Below are positions 1-5,075 of a DNA stretch of 5,577 nucleotides, one piece after another. Positions within the stretch are counted from its first letter, which is position 1; the number at the start of each line of letters is the position of its first letter. Position numbers and translations under genes: made by a program. Source of the DNA: Chloroflexota bacterium (GTDB lineage: Bacteria > Chloroflexota > Limnocylindria > QHBO01); NCBI GenBank assembly GCA_031177555.1, contig JAPSGM010000137.1, forward strand, positions 1 through 5,577, read 5' to 3'. Below the pieces are notes generated by a model, which was not told the origin of the DNA, searched no databases, and saw only the letters and a program-made list of their open reading frames with translations.

Positions 1-2000
1 GGCGGGAAGGCGTACGTTGCCCTTCGGCGCGGCTTGCGCGCCCGTGGGGTCGGCAGGTACGGCTCGCTGACCGAGATCGGCTCGAGCTGGCCGATCGCGC
101 CGTCCTCCTCGACGAGCTCCTCCGGTGTCATGCCGATGCGCCTGAAGAAGTCCCAGAACGTCGCCTTGCTCTCGCGCCGATGCCACGACAGCAGCTGCGC
201 GAGGAGCCAGCGGGCATGCTGCTCCGGGCTGCGGGCCGATGGGTCGGGCGGGACGCCGGCCGTGAGCCGATCGGCCACCGCCTGCACCTCGGCGGCCGCC
301 TGGGTCAGGGCGTCCGGCGCCTCGGGCGCTCGCGGCGCCGGCCGGGGCACCTCCTGCCCGATCTGCCGCGCCAGTTCCGTCCGCAGCTGCTCGAGCCAGT
401 CGCGCAGCCGGGCGTTGCTGACGACGTCGTCGCGGTTGTAGCCCTCGATCCGTCCCAGGATGTCCGACCCCGGCCGGTCGCCTTCGCCGAGCTCGAGCCA
501 CTCCTCGAAGGCCACGATGCTGGAGCCCGCGTCGCGCAGGTCGATCTCGCGGATGAAGCCGTAAATCGGCTCCAGCTTCTTGATCGAGTAGCTCTCGACC
601 GAAGCGCGCAGGCCCTGCCGCACCGCGCGGTACAGGTCCACCAATACGCCGCCGCGCAGCAGCTCGTCCACCTCCGCCTCGCGCGTCGCGTGGCGGCCCA
701 TGAGCCGCTTCAGCGCGGTCGGCTCGTAGGGCGCGTAGTGGTAGATGTGCATGCCGGGGAACTGGCGCCGCCGCGCCTCGACGAAGTCGATGAAGGCCTC
801 GAAGGCCGCCTTCTCCCCGGCGAGATCGATGTCCTCGGGGCGTTCGGGGTCGAACGACCAGATTGCGCGGAACGCGCCCTCCGCATCGAGAATGCCGAAG
901 AGGTAGTCGATCCCGTCGTCGAAGGCGTACGGGTCGCCCTCGATATCGAAGAACAGGTCGCCCGGATCGGGCTCGGGGAGCGTGGCGAGGCCGCGCTCCG
1001 GGTCGACGGGCTCGCCCGGTCCGGGCAGCAGCAGCTCGTGGAGCGGCGGCGATCGATCGCGCCCCTCCAGCTGGATGCGGGCCTGCTCGCGCACGCGCTC
1101 CGTCGACGCGGCGCTTGCCCCGTCGAGCGGAGGATCGAAGGGCAGTGGCGAGCCCGCCAGGGCGGTGAGCGTCTCGATCTCTCGGGCGCGCAGCGCCTTT
1201 CGCTGGTGCGTGGTGATGCCGGCGACCAGGGAGAGGTGGTCGTCGGCGCGGCGGCGCGCCTCGCAGTCCATCGACCAGCGACAGACCTGGCAGTGCTCCA
1301 CCGGGTCGGGATAGGTGGACGCGGACGGGTAGGCCGGCTCGGGCGGCGGCGCCAGGTCGGTCCCCAGCACGGCGAGCTCGAAGCGCCGCTTCGCCGCGCG
1401 GTAGTAGGCCATGTAGTCGTCGACGCGCAGCCGGGCCATCTCGCGCGCGCTGCCACCCAGCACGACGCGCATGTCCTTCGGCATCACGCGCTGCAGGCGA
1501 TCGAGCTGGTCGACGTAGGAGCAGATCTGGAGCACCGCGCCGGCCTTCACGTGGTGGGCCAGCTTGGTGTCGGCCACCTCGTAGTGCCATGGGCCCCAGA
1601 CCGATGCCTGCTCGGGACCCGCCGCGTCGACGCGCAGCAGGAAGTCGGCGTAGCCGAGCCATCGGCCGTCGAAGAAGGTGGCCTGGTAGACCGCATCGGC
1701 CCCACGCTGCATGGCCGCGATCGTCAGGTCCGCCTGGCGGCGGATGCGCTCGCCCCGCTCGGCATCGTCCTCGCGCGGGATCCGGACGACCTCGCGCCCC
1801 TCGGCCTCGAGCTGGGCCAGGTAGCGTTCCTCGTGCAGCTCGCCCCGCCGTCGGAGGACGTCCAGCTCGGGATCGTTCCGCGCCGGGCGCTCCACCAGCC
1901 CCGCCAGCGCCGCGCGCTCCAGCTCGGTCAGGTGCTCGCAGGCGAGGAACCCGACCAGGTCCGTTGCGCTGTAGACGGGCTGCCCGTCGATCAGCTGCAT
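1..2000 (-). CDS. TM0106-family RecB-like nuclease with RNase H-like exonuclease domain (C-terminus cut by window edge)
   Basis: This frame is open from the ATG at 2000-1998 to the left edge: 666 codons with no stop. Residues about 1-250 form a Cas4/Dna2/RecB-type PD-(D/E)XK nuclease: D119 in GYADF, then D144-T-K146, then Q158 and Y162 in QICSY. C21 together with C237, C240 and C246 (C-x2-C-x5-C) matches the split four-cysteine [4Fe-4S] signature of AddB, Cas4 and Dna2. Residues about 345-530 look like an RNase_H_2/YprB 3'-5' exonuclease domain: D352-x-E354 in FFDIEGD, and Y521-N-x-D524-D525. After an Ala/Pro-rich linker, a conserved-looking stretch (HRRE at 607-610, WDFF) leads towards RRATYAFP at the edge. 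In fused homologues, as I recall them, such a stretch precedes an SF1 helicase, which would lie outside the window. The likely role is cytoplasmic DNA end processing or repair. An in-frame stop at 2036-2034 and no other start codon before 2000 fix the start. Family call is firm; substrate is unknown. Confidence 0.88.
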   Translation of the reverse strand, partial: MQLIDGQPVYSATDLVGFLACEHLTELERAALAGLVERPARNDPELDVLRRRGELHEERYLAQLEAEGREVVRIPREDDAERGERIRRQADLTIAAMQRGADAVYQATFFDGRWLGYADFLLRVDAAGPEQASVWGPWHYEVADTKLAHHVKAGAVLQICSYVDQLDRLQRVMPKDMRVVLGGSAREMARLRVDDYMAYYRAAKRRFELAVLGTDLAPPPEPAYPSASTYPDPVEHCQVCRWSMDCEARRRADDHLSLVAGITTHQRKALRAREIETLTALAGSPLPFDPPLDGASAASTERVREQARIQLEGRDRSPPLHELLLPGPGEPVDPERGLATLPEPDPGDLFFDIEGDPYAFDDGIDYLFGILDAEGAFRAIWSFDPERPEDIDLAGEKAAFEAFIDFVEARRRQFPGMHIYHYAPYEPTALKRLMGRHATREAEVDELLRGGVLVDLYRAVRQGLRASVESYSIKKLEPIYGFIREIDLRDAGSSIVAFEEWLELGEGDRPGSDILGRIEGYNRDDVVSNARLRDWLEQLRTELARQIGQEVPRPAPRAPEAPDALTQAAAEVQAVADRLTAGVPPDPSARSPEQHARWLLAQLLSWHRRESKATFWDFFRRIGMTPEELVEEDGAIGQLEPISVSEPYLPTPRARKPRRRATYAFP

Positions 2001-2011
2001 GCGTCGATACG

Positions 2012-2020
2012 CTCTCCCCT
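2012..2020 (-). promoter_or_regulatory. Possible ribosome binding site of the nuclease gene
   Basis: On the minus strand the purine run AGGGGAGAG ends 11 bases before the ATG at 2000-1998. It is the only Shine-Dalgarno-like run immediately upstream of any start in this window. The spacing is slightly long. Its presence fits translation of the nuclease from an internal position of a message that begins at or before the lipoprotein gene, or from a short leader starting near 2023 behind a TAGGCT hexamer at 2036-2031. Confidence 0.4.
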
Positions 2021-2063
2021 CATGTCGAACAGCCTACGGGACCGATGTGACAGCTCGCGCGTC

Positions 2064-2077
2064 GCGACTACCGTCGC
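2064..2077. other. Small hairpin over the lipoprotein stop codon
   Basis: GCGAC at 2064-2068 and GTCGC at 2073-2077 form a 5-bp stem with a 4-base loop. The TAG stop of the lipoprotein gene (2070-2068, minus strand) spans the stem-loop junction. There is no T tract, and the stem is short for a terminator in DNA this GC-rich. It could be a weak pause site or chance. It is listed because stronger inverted repeats cover other stop codons in this window. Confidence 0.25.
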
Positions 2078-2823
2078 CGCGGGACCTGCACGAACGTCAC
2101 CGCCCAGGTGCATTCCGACTGCACCAGCACGAAGACCCGGCCGGACAGCTCGTCGTTGGCCCGGAAGTAGTCGGGGGCCAGCTCGCCCGATGCCGGAAAG
2201 GCGCCGACCGGCGTCCGTACGGCCTTGACCGGATCGCCGGAGTCGCCGCTGAGGTCGACCGAGAAGTTGCAGACCTCCTCGTCGTCGGTGGCGGCGATCC
2301 AGCGGAACGTGACGCGGCGCTCCGGCAGCCTGACGGGACCGAACTCCCCCGAGGTCGTATCGGCGAAGCCGCCCAGGAACGGACTGTCCTCGGGGGCGAA
2401 GCCCCTGGAGATGAGGAACGGGTCGGGCTCGAAGCCGGCCGCCACCCACCCCTCGCCGAACTCCGGCTCGGCGTCGTCGGCGTCGCGCACGAGGTACCAC
2501 CCCAGGTCGTCGATCCAGATCGGGCCCATCCCGATCAGCAGCTCGGCGTCGACGCCCAGCTGGGTGATCCTCCGCTGCGCGGTCCCGGGGCGCGAGCGAA
2601 CGCTCAGGCCGGGAGCATTCGTGATCGCCAGCAACCCCGGCGTGAAGCGCGGGACGTCATCGGGACCGGGCGTGCCCTCGACGCTGGGCTCGGGCGTCGG
2701 CATCGGCGTCGGCGTGGGCGTCGGCGACGCGGTTGGCCGGGGGCTGGGAGACGGGACCTCGAGCGGCATGATGCAGCCCGCGGCCAGGACGACCAGGCAG
2801 AGGAATGGCGCAGTGCTTCGCAT
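2068..2823 (-). CDS. Secreted lipoprotein with Pro/Thr linker, SH3-like domain and unknown C-terminal domain
   Basis: The 251-residue product starts MRSTAPFLC and has a type II signal peptide ending in LAAGC, so C17 would be lipidated after cleavage and anchor the protein outside the membrane. Residues about 20-50 are a flexible Pro/Ser/Thr linker of PTPT type. Residues about 65-130 resemble a bacterial SH3 domain (GLSVRSRPG, then GWYLV and GWVAAG), a fold often used to bind cell-wall peptides. The C-terminal 110 or so residues are predicted beta-rich, and two cysteines (in EEVCNF and SECTW) may form a disulfide; I do not recognise a named family there. The frame extends to an ATG at 2895, but that start would overlap msrB and put 24 residues before the signal peptide. 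The ATG at 2823 fits the signal peptide and a TACAAA hexamer six bases upstream. Function is unknown. It may be co-transcribed with the nuclease 67 bases downstream. Confidence 0.82.
   Translation of the reverse strand: MRSTAPFLCLVVLAAGCIMPLEVPSPSPRPTASPTPTPTPMPTPEPSVEGTPGPDDVPRFTPGLLAITNAPGLSVRSRPGTAQRRITQLGVDAELLIGMGPIWIDDLGWYLVRDADDAEPEFGEGWVAAGFEPDPFLISRGFAPEDSPFLGGFADTTSGEFGPVRLPERRVTFRWIAATDDEEVCNFSVDLSGDSGDPVKAVRTPVGAFPASGELAPDYFRANDELSGRVFVLVQSECTWAVTFVQVPRRR
2693..2726. repeat. Degenerate 6-bp tandem repeat encoding the PT linker
   Basis: About 5.7 copies of a GGCGTC-like hexamer (variants GGCATC and GGCGTG) run in frame through the lipoprotein gene. Read on the minus strand they encode alternating Pro-Thr with Met and Glu substitutions. 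Such coding microsatellites can change length by replication slippage in whole codons, so linker length may vary between strains. Confidence 0.7.
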
Positions 2824-2829
2824 CGGTCT

Positions 2830-2835
2830 TTTGTA
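2830..2835 (-). promoter_or_regulatory. Putative -10 element, lipoprotein gene (leaderless)
   Basis: TACAAA on the minus strand lies six bases before the ATG at 2823-2821, so transcription would begin at or next to the start codon. The -35 region (near 2853-2858) is poor. No Shine-Dalgarno sequence is present. Confidence 0.4.
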
Positions 2836-2868
2836 TGCCCCACGCGAGTATTGCATCGCCGTTCGGCG

Positions 2869-2874
2869 TAGAGT
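2869..2874 (+). promoter_or_regulatory. Putative -10 element, msrB (leaderless)
   Basis: TAGAGT lies seven bases before the msrB ATG at 2882, which would put the first transcribed base at the start codon. No good -35 is visible at 16-18 bases. The 58-base gap to the divergent lipoprotein gene leaves room for little besides two core promoters. Confidence 0.45.
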
Positions 2875-2881
2875 GAACGCC

Positions 2882-3289
2882 ATGACAGCCAACAAGGTTC
2901 AGAAGTCGGACGCGGAGTGGCGCGCCCAGCTCACGCCGGAGCAGTACCGCGTCCTGCGCGAGAAGGGCACCGAGCGGGCCTTCAGCGGCGGCTACTGGGA
3001 CGAGCATGCCCCCGGCGTGTACCGATGCGCCGGCTGCGGCGCAAAGCTCTTCGACAGCGACACGAAGTTCGAGTCCGGCAGCGGATGGCCGTCGTTCTTC
3101 CAACCGGACGATTCCGATGCCGTCGAGACGGAGACCGATCGGTCCTTCTTCATGACCCGCACGGAGGTCCGCTGTGCCTCCTGCGGCGGCCACCTGGGCC
3201 ACGTCTTCGACGACGGGCCGGATCCGACCGGGTTGCGCTACTGCATCAACTCCGCCGCCCTGCAGCTGGAGCCTGCATCCGAGGGATAG
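2882..3289 (+). CDS. msrB: Peptide-methionine (R)-S-oxide reductase MsrB
   Basis: This 135-residue protein is a full-length single-domain MsrB, which reduces the R-epimer of methionine sulfoxide in proteins and so repairs oxidative damage in the cytoplasm. Visible marks are the two zinc CxxC pairs (C49/C52 in YRCAGCG and C98/C101 in RCASCGG), the GSGWPSF segment at 66-72, HLGHVF at 104-109, and the catalytic cysteine C121 in RYCINSAAL. The position that carries the resolving cysteine in E. coli MsrB (GCGWPSF) is serine S67 here, so regeneration must use another cysteine or an external reductant acting directly on the sulfenic acid. The ATG at 2882 is chosen because the protein then has the usual N-terminal length (KSDAEWRAQLTPEQYRVLR) and a TAGAGT hexamer seven bases upstream. 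It is divergent from the lipoprotein gene; the patatin gene follows after 64 bases on the same strand. Confidence 0.97.
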   Translation: MTANKVQKSDAEWRAQLTPEQYRVLREKGTERAFSGGYWDEHAPGVYRCAGCGAKLFDSDTKFESGSGWPSFFQPDDSDAVETETDRSFFMTRTEVRCASCGGHLGHVFDDGPDPTGLRYCINSAALQLEPASEG

Positions 3290-3302
3290 CGCCTCGATGC
3301 AG
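3273..3302 (+). terminator. Hairpin enclosing the msrB stop codon, terminator-like without T tract
   Basis: CTGCATCCGAGG at 3273-3284 pairs with CCTCGATGCAG at 3292-3302: 11 base pairs with one bulged C and a 7-base loop. The msrB TAG stop (3287-3289) lies in the loop. No run of T follows, so this is not a canonical intrinsic terminator. It could act as a tail-less terminator, protect the message 3' end, or pause RNA polymerase before the patatin promoter. Confidence 0.45.
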
Positions 3303-3341
3303 CTGCGCGCCGGGACAGGCGAGCTGTCGCGAGCCGGCCCG

Positions 3342-3347
3342 TAACCT
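3342..3347 (+). promoter_or_regulatory. Putative -10 element, patatin gene (leaderless)
   Basis: TAACCT is six bases before the ATG at 3354, and the intervening bases contain no Shine-Dalgarno sequence. This suggests that the patatin gene has its own promoter despite lying only 64 bases behind msrB. The -35 region (near 3319-3324) does not match consensus. Confidence 0.45.
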
Positions 3348-3353
3348 TCCGGC

Positions 3354-4340
3354 ATGGCTGAGACGAGACGGATCCTATCGATCGATGGCGGTGGAGTGCG
3401 CGGCGTCATCCCGGCGCTGGCCCTGGACCGGCTCGAGCGCGTCACCGGTGGGCCCGTGCGCGACCACTTCGACTTCGTGGCCGGCACGTCCACCGGCGCG
3501 CTGATCGGAGGAGCGGTGGCCGCCGGGATCCCGGCCGAACGCGTCGTGCGGCTGTACATGGCGATGGCGCCGGCGCTGTTCCGACGGATCCCGGTGCTCT
3601 CCACGCTGCGCCGCGTCATGGCCGGCGAGATGTACGACGTCCGGGAGCTGCGCTCGTTGATCCGCGACGCGCTCGCCGATGAGGGAGCCGCCGAGTGGAC
3701 GCTGAACGACGTGCCAGGCGACATCCTGATCACGGCCAAGGGCCTCGTCGATGGACACCAGTGGTACTTCGTCAAGGATCGCCCCGGCCGGAACGCCTGC
3801 CGCAGCGGGACGCTCCCGCTCGTCGACTGCCTGACCGCGTCGGCCGCCGCGCCGACCTACTTCGAGCCGTGGACGGTCCCTGGCCTGGAGCGGGCCGGCC
3901 CGATGGTGGACGGCGGGACGGGCGTGGCCGGCAACCCGGTCTACCAGGCGTGCGTGGAGGCCTTCATGTACTCGCGCGGCTACGAGCCGGCTCGTACGGT
4001 CATCGTCTCGCTGGGTACCGGCCAGTTCTTCGACCGCCCGCGGCCGACCTGGCTGTACTCCTGGCTGGGCTGGATCCTGGCCGAGCTGCTGCGCTCGCCC
4101 GGGGAGCAGCAGACGGAGCTGGTGGACCGCCACTTCGCGCAGGCGCGCTTCTACCGCATCGACGTGCGCCTGCCACGGGACCACGGCCTGGACGACGCGG
4201 GCAGCCTGCGGGACCTGCATCGGATCGGGGAGCGGCTGGCGGCCGAGATCGACTGGCCGGCCATCCTGCGCGGGGACGAGACGACGTGGTCGGTCACCGG
4301 CAGGCGGCGGCGCGCGGAGGCGTACGCCCGCGCGGTCTGA
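3354..4340 (+). CDS. Patatin-like phospholipase
   Basis: This 328-residue protein is a patatin-family serine lipid acyl hydrolase, which would release fatty acids from phospholipids or related esters using a Ser-Asp dyad. The oxyanion loop DGGGVRG is at 11-17. The nucleophile elbow GTSTG is at 44-48 with S46 as nucleophile. The family block ASAAAPTYFEPW follows, and the catalytic Asp is D186 in VDGGTG. All active-site motifs are intact. A hydrophobic, tryptophan-rich segment at about 233-246 (WLYSWLGWILAELL) may be a membrane-contacting helix; there is no signal peptide, so the enzyme is probably cytoplasmic or peripheral at the inner face of the membrane. The ATG is fixed by the usual short lead before RRILSIDGGG. 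The stop is one base from the stop of the converging methyltransferase gene. No cyclic-nucleotide synthase gene is visible nearby, so an anti-phage (CapV-type) role is not supported. Confidence 0.93.
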   Translation: MAETRRILSIDGGGVRGVIPALALDRLERVTGGPVRDHFDFVAGTSTGALIGGAVAAGIPAERVVRLYMAMAPALFRRIPVLSTLRRVMAGEMYDVRELRSLIRDALADEGAAEWTLNDVPGDILITAKGLVDGHQWYFVKDRPGRNACRSGTLPLVDCLTASAAAPTYFEPWTVPGLERAGPMVDGGTGVAGNPVYQACVEAFMYSRGYEPARTVIVSLGTGQFFDRPRPTWLYSWLGWILAELLRSPGEQQTELVDRHFAQARFYRIDVRLPRDHGLDDAGSLRDLHRIGERLAAEIDWPAILRGDETTWSVTGRRRRAEAYARAV

Positions 4341-4369
4341 CTCAGGCGGCCTGGCGCCGGTAGACCGCG
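4331..4369. terminator. Inverted repeat spanning both convergent stop codons, possible bidirectional terminator
   Basis: CGCGGTCT at 4331-4338 is the exact reverse complement of AGACCGCG at 4362-4369. The 23-base interval contains the methyltransferase stop (4344-4342), most of the patatin stop (4338-4340), and a second repeat, CAGGC-G-GCCTG (4343-4353). With only one base between the genes, any shared termination signal must overlap coding sequence, and this is the best candidate. There is no T tract on either side. Confidence 0.4.
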
Positions 4370-4992
4370 GTCCGCCAGAACCAGGAGCTGCGAGCGCTGA
4401 CCGGCTCGAGGCCCTCGGCCCGGACGAGCGTGTCGATGAGGTCCTGTCGATGGATGTGGATGCGGTACGGGTTGCGAAAGATTCGGTAGCCGAGGTTGCC
4501 GAACGCCCCGAAGAGCCGCGTCCACCATCGGTCCACCGGGTGGACCAGCCCGTAGAGGCGGCGCGCCTTACCGGCAGAGCGGCCGATGAGCGCCCGGGCG
4601 TCCGGATAGCAGCAGATGACCCGGTCCAGGGTCACGACGTCGGCCGGCTCGACCTCGTCGGCCAGGACCGTGAAGTCCCCGTGGAGGTAGCGGGTCCGGT
4701 CGGGCCAGCCACGCTCGTTGGCCTCCGCCTCCGCCACCTCCAGGTAGGCCGCCGAAGCGTCCACGTCGACCGATGACGCCGCCCCGGCCTCCAGCAGCTC
4801 CAGCTGCACGACGCCGACGCCACCGCCGATGTCGAGCAGCGTGGCGCCCTCCACGCCCTGCGCGATGAGCGCATGGACCAGGCGGCGCGTGGAGGGATCG
4901 GGCCCGCTGGCGCGGTACTGCAGCAGGTCGCGACGGGCCTCGTCGGTGTTGAACTGCTCGTCGTAGTCGACGCGGCAGCACTCGGATGCCAT
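4342..4992 (-). CDS. Class I SAM-dependent methyltransferase, distantly BchM-like
   Basis: The 216-residue product has the Rossmann-fold methyltransferase core: motif I LLDIGGGVG (D54 to G60) binding the SAM carboxypropyl end, an acidic residue ending strand 2 (D76/D78 in SVDVDAS), HGDF at 104-107 and DVVTLDRVICCYPD at 118-131 at the motif IV position. Later segments (RIFRNPYRIHIH and a closing strand near WFWRTAVYRR) fit the usual C-terminal half. Paired cysteines at C5-C6 and C127-C128 recall a family of uncharacterised methyltransferases annotated near magnesium-protoporphyrin O-methyltransferase. No pigment genes are present, so the substrate is unknown. The frame reaches an ATG at 5028, but the ATG at 4992 is preferred: MASECC matches the short N-terminus of the family, and TACATT stands six bases upstream. 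The gene converges on the patatin gene and is divergent from the secreted-protein gene. Confidence 0.85.
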   Translation of the reverse strand: MASECCRVDYDEQFNTDEARRDLLQYRASGPDPSTRRLVHALIAQGVEGATLLDIGGGVGVVQLELLEAGAASSVDVDASAAYLEVAEAEANERGWPDRTRYLHGDFTVLADEVEPADVVTLDRVICCYPDARALIGRSAGKARRLYGLVHPVDRWWTRLFGAFGNLGYRIFRNPYRIHIHRQDLIDTLVRAEGLEPVSARSSWFWRTAVYRRQAA

Positions 4993-4998
4993 ATCCGA

Positions 4999-5004
4999 AA
5001 TGTA
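4999..5004 (-). promoter_or_regulatory. Putative -10 element, methyltransferase gene (leaderless)
   Basis: TACATT on the minus strand is six bases before the preferred ATG at 4992-4990, with no Shine-Dalgarno sequence. It supports the shorter start over the upstream ATG at 5028. At a 17-base spacing the -35 would read TGGGGG, which is weak. Confidence 0.5.
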
Positions 5005-5011
5005 GCGAGGT

Positions 5012-5042
5012 ACCGCAAGGGCCCCCATCCGTCCCTTGCGGT
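5012..5042. promoter_or_regulatory. 10-bp perfect inverted repeat in the divergent promoter region
   Basis: ACCGCAAGGG at 5012-5021 is the exact reverse complement of CCCTTGCGGT at 5033-5042, with an 11-base centre. It lies between two divergent genes. Its right arm contains TTGCGG, the best -35 for the rightward gene; its left arm lies just upstream of the leftward -10. The position fits an operator able to affect both genes. A transcript hairpin is less likely, because both predicted transcripts start outside it. Confidence 0.55.
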
Positions 5043-5064
5043 GAACGGGCGTTCACCGTACGCT
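5036..5064 (+). promoter_or_regulatory. Sigma-70-type promoter of the secreted-protein gene
   Basis: TTGCGG at 5036-5041 and TACGCT at 5059-5064 are separated by 17 bases, the most complete -35/-10 pair in the window. Transcription would start near 5071, leaving a leader of only about five bases before the ATG at 5076. Inverted repeats overlap its -35 element and fill its spacer, so this promoter is probably regulated. Confidence 0.5.
5041..5056. promoter_or_regulatory. Palindromic operator-like site in the promoter spacer
   Basis: GTGAACGGGCGTTCAC is a perfect inverted repeat with 7-bp arms around a 2-base centre. The layout is typical of binding sites for dimeric helix-turn-helix repressors such as TetR-family proteins. 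It fills nearly all of the 17-base spacer between TTGCGG and TACGCT, so a bound protein would block RNA polymerase. No regulator gene is inside the window. Confidence 0.6.
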
Positions 5065-5075
5065 TGGCGGACGCC

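Noticed and set aside
180..2228. A 682-codon open frame on the plus strand
   Set aside because: It is antisense to the nuclease gene, whose translation shows recognisable catalytic motifs. The plus-strand product has no motif, is Arg/Leu/Ala/Val-biased and runs past the nuclease start into the lipoprotein gene. Long antisense frames are expected in DNA this GC-rich.
2824..2895. Longer start for the lipoprotein at 2895
   Set aside because: It would overlap the msrB start codon and place 24 extra residues before the signal peptide; the ATG at 2823 puts the hydrophobic core and lipobox at normal distances.
2657..3775. A 372-codon open frame on the minus strand across msrB and the patatin start
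   Set aside because: It is antisense to two well-supported genes and crosses their promoters; its low-complexity product matches nothing I recognise.
3375..4220. A 281-codon minus-strand frame inside the patatin gene
   Set aside because: It is the mirror of the patatin reading frame, rich in Arg, Val, Gln and His as such shadows are, and has no start signal.
3354..4340. Patatin as a CBASS (CapV) defence effector
   Set aside because: No CD-NTase, ubiquitin-like processing or other defence gene is visible on either side; the neighbours are msrB and a methyltransferase.
4338..4344. TGACTCA palindrome at the convergent stops
   Set aside because: It is simply the two TGA stops facing each other across one base and needs no regulatory explanation.
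4993..5028. Longer start for the methyltransferase at 5028
   Set aside because: The additional 12 residues would cover the TACATT hexamer and part of the inverted repeat, and relatives as I recall them begin close to the CC pair.
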